Shown here in pieces: positions 11,409-19,815 of a DNA stretch of 64,000 bases (position 1 is the stretch's first letter; each line of letters opens with the position of its first letter). A model generated the notes under the pieces. The model did not search any database. It had not been told where the DNA came from and worked only from the letters and a program-made list of their open reading frames with translations. This DNA comes from Thermopolyspora sp044507605 (GTDB lineage: Bacteria > Actinomycetota > Actinomycetes > Streptosporangiales > Streptosporangiaceae). The DNA is taken from contig JBIQJI010000008.1 of assembly GCA_044507605.1 (NCBI GenBank), forward strand, positions 1 to 64,000, given 5' to 3'. The position numbers were made by a program, and so were the translations under genes.

Positions 11409-12527
11409 TCAGGAGGCGGCGGAGGCGCGTTCGGCGTCGCGCCTGGCGACCAGGGCCGCGTGGGTGGGGGCGTCGGGCACGCCGGCGGGGCGGCCGATGG
11501 CGAACTCCTTGCGCAGCACGGGCACGACCAGTTCGCCGAGCATGTCGATCTGCTCCAGCACGGTCTTCAGCGGCAGGCCCGCGTGGTCCATCAGGAACAG
11601 CTGGCGCTGATAGTCGCCGAAGTACTCGCGGAAGGCGAGGGTGCGGTCGATGACCTGCTGCGGGCTGCCCACCGTGAGCGGCGTCTCGGCGGTGAACTCC
11701 TCCAGCGACGGCCCGTGGCCGTACACCGGGGCGTTGTCGAAGTACGGCCGGAACTCGCGCACGGCGTCCTGGGAGTTGGGCCGCATGAACACCTGCCCGC
11801 CGAGGCCGACGATCGCCTGCTCCGGCGTGCCGTGCCCGTAGTGGGCGAAGCGCTCCCGGTAGAGGTTGATCAGGCGCATGAAGTGCTCCTTGGGCCAGAA
11901 GATGTTGTTGGCGAAGAAGCCGTCGCCGTAGTAGGCGGCCTGCTCGGCGATCTCGGGGCTGCGGATCGAGCCGTGCCAGACGAACGGGGGCACGCCGTCG
12001 AGGGGCCGCGGGGTCGCGGTGAACGACTGGAGCGGGGTGCGGAACCGGCCCTGCCAGTCGACGACGTCCTCGCGCCACAGCCGGTGCAGCAGCGCGTAGT
12101 TCTCGATGGCGAGCGGGATGCCCTGGCGGATGTCCTTGCCGAACCAGGGGTACACCGGCGCGGTGTTGCCGCGGCCCAGCATCAGGTCGACCCGGCCCTC
12201 GGCGAGGTGCTGGAGCATCGCGTAGTCCTCGGCGATCTTGACCGGGTCGTTGGTGGTGATCAGCGTGGTCGCCGTGGACAGGATGAGCCGCTCGGTGCGC
12301 GCGGCGATGTAACCGAGCATCGTGGTCGGCGAGGAGGGCACGAACGGCGGATTGTGGTGCTCGCCGGTGGCGAAGACGTCGAGCCCCGCCTCCTCGGCCT
12401 TGAGGGCGATGGTGACCATCGCCCGGATGCGCTCGTGCTCGGTGGGCGTCCTGCCGGTCGTGGGGTCCATGGTGACGTCGCCGACGGAGAAGATACCGAA
12501 CTGCATCATGTCCACCATTCTCTGCAC
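11409..12527 (-). CDS. CE1758-type LLM-class flavin-dependent monooxygenase
   Basis: Luciferase-like (bacterial luciferase fold) FMNH2-dependent oxygenase, 372 aa from GTG 12527. The family start MQFGIFSVGDVT suggests that translation may begin at one of the ATGs at 12518-12506 instead. Signature stretches include FATGEHHNPPFV, ILSTATTLITTNDPVKIAEDY and LMLGRGN. Together with the reductase it forms a two-component monooxygenase; the substrate is unknown. Confidence 0.88.
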   Translation of the reverse strand: MQRMVDMMQFGIFSVGDVTMDPTTGRTPTEHERIRAMVTIALKAEEAGLDVFATGEHHNPPFVPSSPTTMLGYIAARTERLILSTATTLITTNDPVKIAEDYAMLQHLAEGRVDLMLGRGNTAPVYPWFGKDIRQGIPLAIENYALLHRLWREDVVDWQGRFRTPLQSFTATPRPLDGVPPFVWHGSIRSPEIAEQAAYYGDGFFANNIFWPKEHFMRLINLYRERFAHYGHGTPEQAIVGLGGQVFMRPNSQDAVREFRPYFDNAPVYGHGPSLEEFTAETPLTVGSPQQVIDRTLAFREYFGDYQRQLFLMDHAGLPLKTVLEQIDMLGELVVPVLRKEFAIGRPAGVPDAPTHAALVARRDAERASAAS

Positions 12528-12540
12528 CGGGACCAGGCGG

Positions 12541-12552
12541 TTGAATTTTCAA
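12541..12552. promoter_or_regulatory. Short inverted repeat upstream of the monooxygenase
   Basis: TTGAA-TT-TTCAA lies 14 bases upstream of the annotated start of the monooxygenase, in a local AT-rich patch. It resembles sites of MarR-type regulators, but no such gene is next to it, so the role is only a guess. Confidence 0.3.
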
Positions 12553-12675
12553 TCACGTGAGCGTCCCGTCACCGTGGATTATTCCCGCGCGCCGCGCGTC
12601 CCCCCGCAGGCCGCCCCGGCGAACGCCGCCGGGCCGAGCGCCGGCCCGGCGCGGATCGGCCCTGGCGGCGCGGGG

Positions 12676-13044
12676 TCAGCGGCCCTTGAGCGCGGCGCGG
12701 AGCTGCAGGGTGATGATGCTCTGGGTGCCGTCGTCCGCCACGACGTCGAAGGTCCACGGGATGTCGGCCATGGTGGGGTCGGCGTAGATGGTCCGGGGGT
12801 TCCGGACCATGTGCCGGACCTCGATGTCGCCGCTTTCGTCGCCCTTGGCGACGGCCACCGAGAACGTGTCGTCGTGCTCGTCGTACTCGATGTAGGCCAG
12901 CGACTGCCGATCGGCCTCCATCTGGTCCCCGTACTCCCCGCTGAGCACCTCGACCGAGACCGGGGAACCCTGGAAGTCCTTCGTCACGGTCTCGAAGAAC
13001 GGCCGCCACTCGGCCCGTGGGATTTCCTGTCGTTCCTGGTTCAT
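12676..13044 (-). CDS. DUF5335 family protein
   Basis: Soluble 122-residue protein with the DUF5335 pattern: IPRAEWRPFFETVTKDFQGSP at the start, then SVEVLSGEYGDQMEADRQSL, and the alternating strands of a small beta-rich fold. Function unknown. ATG 13044 is chosen because GAAAGG stands at the right distance before it; a longer frame to 13128 lacks such a site. It is followed by GC-rich sequence up to the monooxygenase start. Confidence 0.8.
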   Translation of the reverse strand: MNQERQEIPRAEWRPFFETVTKDFQGSPVSVEVLSGEYGDQMEADRQSLAYIEYDEHDDTFSVAVAKGDESGDIEVRHMVRNPRTIYADPTMADIPWTFDVVADDGTQSIITLQLRAALKGR

Positions 13045-13169
13045 TTCACGCCCTTTCTGATCAGGCGTATCGACTACCCCCAGGCACTGCCCTGAATCGG
13101 CCTGGTCAGGGCGACGCGCGGCAATCATGATCTATGCGAACGGGCCGGGCGAACCGTACCCTTCCTGCT

Positions 13170-14207
13170 ATGGCAACTGCGGATTCCTGGGTGGTCGTGG
13201 GGCTCGACAACGGCGGCACCGCCAACAACGCGACCGTGCTCGACTCGTCGGGGCGCTTCCTGGTGGACCGGCTGGTCGAGGTGCCGAGTTTCGTGCGCGA
13301 AGGACCCTCGACGGCGGTGGCGGCCCTCGTCGAGGCGTTCGACAACGTGCTCAAGGAGACAGGGGTCTCCCGTGACCGCGTGCGGGCCGTGGGACTGGAC
13401 ACACCGGGCCCGGCGAGCGCGAACGGGGTGATCTCCTCGAAGGGCGCGACCAACTTCGGCGATCACCCCGAGTGGCCCGGGTTCGACTTCAGGGGCGCGC
13501 TCGAGCAGGCCCTCGACCTCCCCGTGACCTACCACAACGATGGCAACGCCGCCACGCTGTACGCCCACCACGTGCACTTCGGCGCCGACGCGGCCGCCCG
13601 CTCGTCGGCCGCCGCGATCGTCGGCACGGGCCTCGGCGGCGGCGTCGTGGTGGCCGGCCAGGTGGTGCGCGGCGCCACCGGCACCGCCGGGGAGCTCGGC
13701 CACGTGCACATCCCCATGGCCGGGCTGCTGGAGGACGACCAGCCGCTCCCCCGGTGCAACTGCGGCTTCGACGGCGACGCCGAGAGCGTGGCCTCGCTGA
13801 CCGGGATCACGAAGAACCTGCTGCCGTACTGGCTGACCCGCTTCCCCGACCACGAGCTCGGCCGCGTCGAACCCATCGGCAAGGCCGCCAAGATGCTGCG
13901 CGGCTACGGCGAGAAGGGCGACCCGATGGCGCTGAAGGTCTTCGGGCAGCAGGCCAAGGCGATCGGGCGGCTGTTCACGATCGCGGCCAACTTCATCGAC
14001 CCCGACGCCTACTTCGTGGGCGGCGGCGTGGTCGAGGCGGCGCCGCACTTCCGCGAGTGGTTCCTGGACGAGGTGCGGCGGCATACGGTCCTGCGCGAGG
14101 AGCAGCGGGCCACCACGTCACTGGCGCTCGTCCGCGACCTCGACATGGCCGGGGCGCGGGGGTCCGCGCTCGCCGCCCTCCAGTCGGCCCGCACAGACCA
14201 TCTGTGA
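13170..14207 (+). CDS. ROK-family sugar kinase or regulator-like protein
   Basis: A 345-residue ROK protein with actin-like ATPase fold: phosphate-1 loop VVVGLDNGGTANNATVLD, adenosine motif VGTGLGGGVVVAGQ, ExGH motif ELGHVHI and the CNCGFDGDAES zinc-type motif, in which the usual final Cys is replaced. It has no N-terminal helix-turn-helix, so a kinase is more likely than a repressor. ATG 13170 is chosen by homology; no good ribosome site precedes it, and TACCCT lies about where a -10 box would be for a leaderless message. Sugar substrate unknown. Confidence 0.8.
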   Translation: MATADSWVVVGLDNGGTANNATVLDSSGRFLVDRLVEVPSFVREGPSTAVAALVEAFDNVLKETGVSRDRVRAVGLDTPGPASANGVISSKGATNFGDHPEWPGFDFRGALEQALDLPVTYHNDGNAATLYAHHVHFGADAAARSSAAAIVGTGLGGGVVVAGQVVRGATGTAGELGHVHIPMAGLLEDDQPLPRCNCGFDGDAESVASLTGITKNLLPYWLTRFPDHELGRVEPIGKAAKMLRGYGEKGDPMALKVFGQQAKAIGRLFTIAANFIDPDAYFVGGGVVEAAPHFREWFLDEVRRHTVLREEQRATTSLALVRDLDMAGARGSALAALQSARTDHL

Positions 14208-14245
14208 CGATACGTAGCGTTAAGTCACTACTTTGTCATACTAAA

Positions 14246-14258
14246 GGGTTGTCAACCC
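14246..14258. promoter_or_regulatory. Inverted repeat in the AT-rich region after the ROK gene
   Basis: GGGTTG-T-CAACCC, a perfect 6-bp inverted repeat with a 1-base centre, lies in the 106-base AT-rich gap between the ROK gene and the zinc-ribbon protein gene. The tiny centre suits a protein-binding site better than an RNA hairpin. Confidence 0.4.
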
Positions 14259-14313
14259 CCCTGTGTTGATCTCAGGGCGGCCGTAGACTCGGAACGGAGG
14301 CGATGCCACGGGG

Positions 14314-14796
14314 GTGGTCATGCGCGAAGGTTCCGACGCTCAAGGCTTCGGCGAGCGCCAGGTCTGGCCGTTCGAATGCCTGCGCTGCCGCTACGTCTGG
14401 GAGGTGGAGTACACCGTGCGCCACCTCTCCGACGGGCACGGCAACGAGATGGACCTCTGGCTGCTCGACGGCCTGCCGGCCCTGCCGCCGCTGTCGGGCG
14501 CGCGCTGTCCCGAGTGCCGTGGCGCGAGCGTCACGGTGTTCCCGCAGGGCTACCTCAGCCATCACCCCGAGCTGCTCGCCCCGGCGACGCCGTCCGCCGA
14601 GGCCGAGCCGATCGGCCCGCCGCCCGCCGCCGGGCCCGACGACCCCCGCCGCTACTGGCCGATGAGCGTCGCGGGCCGCTGGTCGCCTGGGGTGACCCTG
14701 CGCGCGCTGGCCCTCGCCGTGGTCGTGGCGACCCTGGTGATGGCCGCCGGTTACGAGATCTTCGAACGGCTGCTGCCCACCACGCACCTGCACTGA
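14314..14796 (+). CDS. Zinc-ribbon, single-pass membrane protein of unknown function
   Basis: A 160-residue protein with an N-terminal zinc-ribbon-like module, CLRCRYVW and CPECRG (two CxxC pairs, residues about 22-25 and 65-68), a Pro/Ala linker, and one C-terminal membrane span LRALALAVVVATLVMAAGY. The zinc ribbon would face the cytoplasm. Start is GTG 14314, or ATG 14320. Not assigned to a named family; its neighbours give no functional hint. Confidence 0.7.
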   Translation: MVMREGSDAQGFGERQVWPFECLRCRYVWEVEYTVRHLSDGHGNEMDLWLLDGLPALPPLSGARCPECRGASVTVFPQGYLSHHPELLAPATPSAEAEPIGPPPAAGPDDPRRYWPMSVAGRWSPGVTLRALALAVVVATLVMAAGYEIFERLLPTTHLH

Positions 14797-14844
14797 CCGC
14801 CTGTCCGGCGGTCCGGCGCCTCGTCGTCCCCGCCGCCGGGCACG

Positions 14845-15312
14845 TCACCCGCCGCCGGGCACGCCCCCTGACATCGGGCACCCGTCGAGGGAGATCTCCG
14901 TCCAGACCACCTTTCCCCCGCCAGCGGGGCGGTGGTAGCCCCATCTGTGGCTGAGCATGTCGATCAGCCAGAGCCCCCGCCCGCCCTCGTCCAGCTCGCC
15001 GGGCGTCGCCTGTTTGGGCACGCCGGCGCAGTCGTCCCACACCTCCAGCACCAGCTGCCCCCGGGAGCGGTACGCCGTCAATCGCACGGAACGGTCGAGG
15101 ACGCCTTCGGCGAGGGCGGCCTTCACGGAGTTCGCGACCAGCTCGGTGGCGCACAGCTGCGCGGTGTGAATCAGCTCCGCATCGGTCAGACCGAGGGATA
15201 ACAGCACGTCCCGAATATGCCGCCGGAAATCGGGCACCTGCGTCACGTTCGCCGGGAATTCGAGGAAGCGGTGTCCCGCCGTGCTCATGGGGAACTCGAT
15301 CATTTCCAGCAC
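14845..15312 (-). CDS. Anti-sigma-factor-like ATP-binding protein (HATPase_c_2)
   Basis: A 155-residue GHKL ATPase-fold protein resembling SpoIIAB/RsbW. Key motifs are the N-box ELVANSVKAA, the G1 box VWDDCAGVP and G2 box GRGLWLIDMLSHRWG. GTG 15312 is chosen since GGAGG lies 6 bases upstream. It is divergent from an XRE/DUF5753 regulator gene followed by a DUF397 gene; this trio is repeated many times in actinomycete genomes and is linked there to control of development and antibiotic production (whiJ/abaA-type clusters). Confidence 0.85.
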   Translation of the reverse strand: MLEMIEFPMSTAGHRFLEFPANVTQVPDFRRHIRDVLLSLGLTDAELIHTAQLCATELVANSVKAALAEGVLDRSVRLTAYRSRGQLVLEVWDDCAGVPKQATPGELDEGGRGLWLIDMLSHRWGYHRPAGGGKVVWTEISLDGCPMSGGVPGGG

Positions 15313-15467
15313 TTCGCCTCCTTCACATCTGTTGGGGCGTTCGCGGGACCAGACTGCCACCATCGGGTTACGGTTGGTAATGGAATGATTCTCCAGCGGC
15401 CGTACAGTTCCCGTAGAGGGGTACGGCCGATGGGCAGGCTCTCGCGCGAAGAAGGACAAATCCCCCA

Positions 15468-16328
15468 ATGGTGGTTATGAGCACGATCAACCCCGGAGAT
15501 TCCCCGCGTCACCTGTTCGCCTTCGAACTCCGCCGCTTCCGCCTGCAGGCCGGACTCACCCAACTCGAACTGGCCCGCCTGGTGCCCTGCTCAGGCTCAC
15601 ACATCGCCCATCTGGAAAATGCCCGACGCATGCCACAAATGCCACATATTCGACGATTCGACGAGATCCTCCCGTCCCCCGACGACCACTTCCTCGCCCT
15701 CTACAAGTCCCTGACCTGGGAACAGGCGCCGCCACACCTGCGCGACTGGATGACCGAGGAGCAGGCCGCGACCAGCCTGCGCATCTGGAGCGCGGTCTTC
15801 GTCTGGGGCGCCTTTCAGACCGAAGCATATGCCCGCATCGTGCTCGGCTCCACGCCCGGAATCACCCCCGACGAGCTGGACACGCGCGTCGCGGATCGAA
15901 TGCAGCGCAAAGCGATCCTGACCAGAGAACGCCCGCCCACGATTCAATGCCTGATCGACGAGGGCGTGCTCTACCGCCCAACGGGAAGCCCGGAGGTGAT
16001 GGCCCAACAACTGATCACACTCGCGCAGATCGCACAACTTCCGCACGTTACGGTGCAGGTTGTTCCGTACGGCGCGCCCAGCGCGGGAATCGGGTTGCTC
16101 GGCGCCTTCAACATCGGCGAGATGAACGGCACTGCGTATAACGCGTGGATCGAGGCCCAGCCCCGCGGCTCATCGACCGTCGACCGATCGGTCATCGCTC
16201 GATTATCGGCGCGCTACGATGCGATCCGCGCAGACGCCGAAAACCGGCACCTTTCCCTCACCATCATCAAGAACGCAGCGCAGAAATGGAGCGAGCGGAT
16301 TAATGACGAACACCTTTCCGGAAAATGA
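15468..16328 (+). CDS. XRE-family helix-turn-helix protein with DUF5753 domain
   Basis: A 286-residue regulator of the Scr1/WhiJ-like class. Residues 12-60 form an XRE helix-turn-helix (LFAFELRRFRLQAGLTQLEL, GSHIAHLENARRMPQ), and residues about 100-280 the DUF5753 ligand or partner domain (FQTEAYAR, RKAILTRERPPTIQCLIDEG, VTVQVVPYG). ATG 15468 is preceded by GAAGGA. The downstream DUF397 gene overlaps its end by 26 bases, so the pair is translationally coupled and the products probably interact. Confidence 0.88.
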   Translation: MVVMSTINPGDSPRHLFAFELRRFRLQAGLTQLELARLVPCSGSHIAHLENARRMPQMPHIRRFDEILPSPDDHFLALYKSLTWEQAPPHLRDWMTEEQAATSLRIWSAVFVWGAFQTEAYARIVLGSTPGITPDELDTRVADRMQRKAILTRERPPTIQCLIDEGVLYRPTGSPEVMAQQLITLAQIAQLPHVTVQVVPYGAPSAGIGLLGAFNIGEMNGTAYNAWIEAQPRGSSTVDRSVIARLSARYDAIRADAENRHLSLTIIKNAAQKWSERINDEHLSGK

Positions 16329-16539
16329 TGGCCCCGGCATCACCTGCGCGCGGCTCGATTGGCGCAAGAGCAGCCACAGCGGCTCGGCCGACAGTGAGTG
16401 CGTCGAGGTCGCGACCGCCCCGGCCGGCACGGTCGCCGTCCGCGACAGCAAGAACCCCGGCGGGCCCACGCTGCGGTTCACCCGCTCCGAGTGGGGCGCG
16501 CTCGTGGCGGCCGTGAAGTCGGGCGGCCTCGGCCTCTGA
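16303..16539 (+). CDS. DUF397 domain protein
   Basis: Small (78 aa) partner protein. It shows the family consensus in order: ARLDWRKSSHSGS, ECVEVA, VAVRDSKNPGGPTLRFT, and WGALVAAVKSGGL. ATG 16303 is used because the longer frame upstream only mirrors the end of the regulator gene. Such proteins act with XRE/DUF5753 regulators as small antagonists. Confidence 0.9.
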   Translation: MTNTFPENDGPGITCARLDWRKSSHSGSADSECVEVATAPAGTVAVRDSKNPGGPTLRFTRSEWGALVAAVKSGGLGL

Positions 16540-16972
16540 CGCCGGCGACTCCCGGCGGCAACGGCCCGACGGGCCCGGACACGCCGTCCTTCGGCGGGCT
16601 GCCACACGCGCGATCGCCTCGTCGAGAGTGCGTGCGGCCGCCGGGCGTCGCCCATGTGGCCGCTGCGCAGGAGGAGCCTCGATGTCCTGCCCCGCCCTTT
16701 CGCTCCGGACTCCCGAGCCTCGCCCACCTTCTCGTCGGCGATGCCCCGCCGATCCCTCTCTCCGAATCTGGCCGGCTCCGGCCGATACCTGACGCCGTGT
16801 GACGGTCGGCAGCCGATCCCCTGGGATGTGATGAACTGGAAGGCGTGACCGAAACATCCCCTTCCTGCCCTTCCTGGCCCGGCGGTCTCGGCGGCCGAGG
16901 CCGGAACGGCACCCTGCCGCACCCCGCCCACCGCGTCCGCACCCCGCGCTTCGGCGCAGGGCGGTGGCGGCG
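16540..16972. other. Intergenic stretch without a recognised gene
   Basis: About 430 bases between the DUF397 and DUF1772 genes. Short frames exist on both strands but none has a family resemblance or a convincing ribosome site. No clear terminator or operator was recognised. Confidence 0.5.
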
Positions 16973-17449
16973 GTGACGGCCCTCGGCGACGCCTTCGCCA
17001 TCATCGCGGCCGTCTGCACAGGGCTCGCCGGTGGCGTCTACCTGGGGTTCTCCGCCCTGGTCATGCCCGCTCTGCTGCGCAGACCCGCGGGCGACGCGAT
17101 CGTCACGATGCAGGAGGTGAACCGGGCGGCGGTGCGTCCGCCGTTCATGACGGTGTTCTTCGGCGCGGCCATCGCATCGGCGGCCCTCATCGTCGTCGAG
17201 CTCGTCGGCTTCGACGGTGCCTCCTCGGCGCTCCGGATCGCCGGTGGCGTGCTCTCCCTGGTGGGATTCGTGATCACGGCCGGCTACAACGTGCCCCGCA
17301 ACAACGAACTCGCCGCCCTGGATCCCACGGCGGCGGGGGCGCAGCAGACCTGGGACCGGCTGGCCGGAGAGTGGACCCGCGGAAACCACGCCCGGGCCGC
17401 GTCTTCCGCCCTTGGCCTCGTCGCCCTCCTCGTGGCCGGCCACGTCTGA
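16973..17449 (+). CDS. DUF1772 (anthrone-oxygenase-like) membrane protein
   Basis: A 158-residue protein with four hydrophobic helices (first at AFAIIAAVCTGLAGGVYLGFS; second FMTVFFGAAIASAALIVVEL). The MPALLRRP and YNVPRNNELAALDP stretches are typical of DUF1772. Some relatives are anthrone oxygenases in polyketide pathways; no such genes are near, so the role stays open. GTG 16973 is chosen because AGGGCGG is spaced correctly before it. Confidence 0.78.
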   Translation: MTALGDAFAIIAAVCTGLAGGVYLGFSALVMPALLRRPAGDAIVTMQEVNRAAVRPPFMTVFFGAAIASAALIVVELVGFDGASSALRIAGGVLSLVGFVITAGYNVPRNNELAALDPTAAGAQQTWDRLAGEWTRGNHARAASSALGLVALLVAGHV

Positions 17450-17457
17450 GCGGCCCC

Positions 17458-17493
17458 GCACACCCGAGTGGCCGGGCACACCCGAGTGGCCGG
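17458..17493. repeat. Two tandem 18-bp repeats
   Basis: GCACACCCGAGTGGCCGG is repeated head to tail in the gap between the convergent DUF1772 gene and the large unknown gene. Each copy contains a weak CGAGTGGCCG hairpin. No function is evident. Confidence 0.75.
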
Positions 17494-17585
17494 CCCGCCG
17501 CCCGGCCCCGTCCGGCTCCTCCCGGGCCGGGGGTCCGTGGCGTTCGGCCGGGCTCGTCCGCTCCCGGTTCCGGGGCCGGACGGGA

Positions 17586-19616
17586 TCAGTGCTCGCCGTC
17601 GAAGCGCGGGCCTCGATGACGGGTGCGGGGCCATGCGGGTGGGAGGCGGCGGGGGGCGGCCAGGGCGTGGAGGGGGGCGGCGACGAGGGTGCGGATCTCC
17701 TCCATGGCCTGCGTGTCGGGGTGGCCGGAGTGCAGGACCCGATCGAGGACGTCCTCCGGGGTGGAGGCGGGCATCTCGGCCAGGGCGGCGTGCACGGCCT
17801 CCGGGCCGCCGAGTTCGAGCAGGTTGAGGAAGCCCTCGGCCATGACCAGGAGCTGTTCGGGCTCGGTCAGGTCGTCGCGGGTGAGGATGTTCGACTCCAG
17901 CAGCGCGGCGAGGGCGGTGGGGGCCAGCCGGGGGTCGGAGCGCAGGCGGTGCAGGAGGCGGTGGCCAAGGGGGTGGATCTCGGCGACGGCGCTCACGATC
18001 GAGGCGGTGCGGCCGCGGAACGGGCAGGCCCGGGCGGCGTCGAGAAGGGTCTCGATGTCGGCGTCGTTGGCGGCGAGCCACCCGGTCAGCTCCACCGCCC
18101 GGGTCTCCGGCGAATAGTGCTGGCAGACGACGCCGAGCATCTGCGCGGCCGGGGCGTGGGCCAGCTCGCCGACGAGGGCCGCCTCGCGGCCCTGGCCGAG
18201 CAGACGGCGGCGGATCTCGCGCAGGGCGGGCGGGGTGAGGCTCACCAGCGGGCCCGACCGGCTCAGATCGGCCAGGAGGCTGGCGCGGATCTCCGGGGAG
18301 AACGGGGAGCGCATGCCCGGCAGGGGCCGGGCGCCGGGTTCGAGATCGTCGGTGAAGATGCGGTCGGGCACGCCTTCGGTGATCTCGACGGCCCCCAGGG
18401 CGGCCAGGATGTCGAGGGCACGCTGGAGGTCGCGGGCGAGGTGCGCCTTCTGGCGCCGGATGGCGGCGTCGGTGTCGTCGCCGGCGCGGGACCGCCTGCC
18501 GCGGGTCACCCAGATCGACTCGCGGAGCCGGGCGACGGGCGCCGGGGTGCGCATGCCGTACATGGCGGTCAGGATGTCGACCAGCACCGTGGGGAAGATC
18601 GTGAACAGCGCCGACCGGGCCGTGCCGCCGCGGGCGGGCTCGCAGATGAAGTCGCCGAGCTGGAAGAACGTGTCGAAGGCGTACGACCAGAGCATCGGCG
18701 GGTCGTCGAGCAGCGGCAGGCGGGAGGCGACGGCGACCAGCCGGTTCTTGCGCAGGCGCACCAGGCGCACCTGCCTGGCCCAGGCGAGCATGAGGCCGAC
18801 CTCGCGCAGTTCGGCGCCGCTGCGCACGGGCCGCGACTCCTCGCCGGTGCCGAGCAGGACGGCCAGGTGGCGGGCGTCGGCCGGTCGGAGGTTGCCGGCC
18901 CGGGTGAGGGGACGGCCGGCCTTGCCCGCCTCGGCCACCCACCGGGTGAGGACGGCGAGCCGCCGCACGATCTCGCTGCGGGCGGTGGCCTCGGCGAGCT
19001 CGTCGTCGGGCGGCAGAGTGATCGGCAGGTGGGCGAAGGCGCGGTCGGCGCCCGGCGGCGGGCGCCACAGCTCCCTGTCGGCGGCGCGGCCGAGCAGTTC
19101 GGCGTCGTAGTCGACGCGACCGGCCGCGAGGTCGCCGCGGAAGCCGTCCACTGCCGCGGGGTCGCCGAGGTCGACGCCGTGCTCGCGGGCGATCAGCGAC
19201 CAGTACTTGACCATGCCGTAGCGGGACGGGTCGGCGATCGCTTCCGTGAACTGGCCCATGGAGGCGTTGATCGTCCACTCGATCAGCTCGTCGGGGCCGC
19301 CGCGCGGGTCGCGCAGCCCGGTGGCGGCGAGGTAGCCGAGCAGGGTGCGCAGCGTGTCGGGGGCGTCGGCCAGCTCGGCGGCGTCGGCGATCACCCGGGT
19401 GGGGATCCAGTCGAGCATCAGCCGCACCACGTCGTGGGGCCGCCACAGCGCGATGCGGCCGTCGACGCTCAGGTGCCGCGACAGCACGGCCGCCTCCAGC
19501 ACCTTGGGGTTGGCGGGCAGGCCGCGCTCGGCCGCCCAGGCGGCGCAGCGGCGCACCAGCATGCTCTTGGCGGCTTCGAATTCGTCGGGCTCGTCGATCT
19601 GAAAGTAGGTGCGCAT
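17586..19616 (-). CDS. Large protein of unknown function
   Basis: A 676-residue soluble protein with good actinobacterial codon use. ATG 19616 (MRTYFQIDEPDEFEAAKS) is preceded by AAGGTGG; the 45 extra codons upstream look non-coding. There is no signal peptide or obvious membrane span and I recognise no catalytic motif. Helical segments alternate with Leu-rich stretches (IRRRLLGQGREAALVGELA, VLEAAVLSRHL) and the protein ends in a Pro/Arg-rich tail. It stands alone downstream of the polyol operon terminators. Confidence 0.7.
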   Translation of the reverse strand: MRTYFQIDEPDEFEAAKSMLVRRCAAWAAERGLPANPKVLEAAVLSRHLSVDGRIALWRPHDVVRLMLDWIPTRVIADAAELADAPDTLRTLLGYLAATGLRDPRGGPDELIEWTINASMGQFTEAIADPSRYGMVKYWSLIAREHGVDLGDPAAVDGFRGDLAAGRVDYDAELLGRAADRELWRPPPGADRAFAHLPITLPPDDELAEATARSEIVRRLAVLTRWVAEAGKAGRPLTRAGNLRPADARHLAVLLGTGEESRPVRSGAELREVGLMLAWARQVRLVRLRKNRLVAVASRLPLLDDPPMLWSYAFDTFFQLGDFICEPARGGTARSALFTIFPTVLVDILTAMYGMRTPAPVARLRESIWVTRGRRSRAGDDTDAAIRRQKAHLARDLQRALDILAALGAVEITEGVPDRIFTDDLEPGARPLPGMRSPFSPEIRASLLADLSRSGPLVSLTPPALREIRRRLLGQGREAALVGELAHAPAAQMLGVVCQHYSPETRAVELTGWLAANDADIETLLDAARACPFRGRTASIVSAVAEIHPLGHRLLHRLRSDPRLAPTALAALLESNILTRDDLTEPEQLLVMAEGFLNLLELGGPEAVHAALAEMPASTPEDVLDRVLHSGHPDTQAMEEIRTLVAAPLHALAAPRRLPPAWPRTRHRGPRFDGEH

Positions 19617-19737
19617 CTGACCAACCACCTTCGAGCGGGACGCGGGGCCCGGCGGCCTGGACCATCGCTTACGAAACAATGGGTCCGCCGTGACCAACCC
19701 CCTACGCAGGGTAACCCACCCGGGCGGGTCGCGCAGG

Positions 19738-19764
19738 CCGAACCCGCGCATCGGACGGGTTCGG
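19738..19764 (-). terminator. Second hairpin after the polyol operon
   Basis: Perfect 9-bp stem CCGAACCCG / CGGGTTCGG with a 9-base loop, immediately following the longer hairpin at 19767-19810; together they look like a tandem terminator. Confidence 0.6.
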
Positions 19765-19766
19765 GG

Positions 19767-19810
19767 GCCGCCGCGCCAGGGGCGCGCGGGCGCGGCCCCG
19801 GCGCGGCGGC
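19767..19810 (-). terminator. Terminator of the polyol uptake operon
   Basis: A 15-bp stem (GCCGCCGCGCC-A-GGGG with CCCC-GGCGCGGCGGC, one bulged base) starting six bases after the dehydrogenase stop codon. No U-tract. Confidence 0.7.
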
Positions 19811-19815
19811 GCGGG

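Noticed and set aside
14303..14665. ATG with a well-placed GGAGG, opening a 120-codon frame
   Set aside because: The product is Arg/Pro/Ser-rich and shadows the zinc-ribbon membrane protein, whose CxxC pairs and membrane span are clear.
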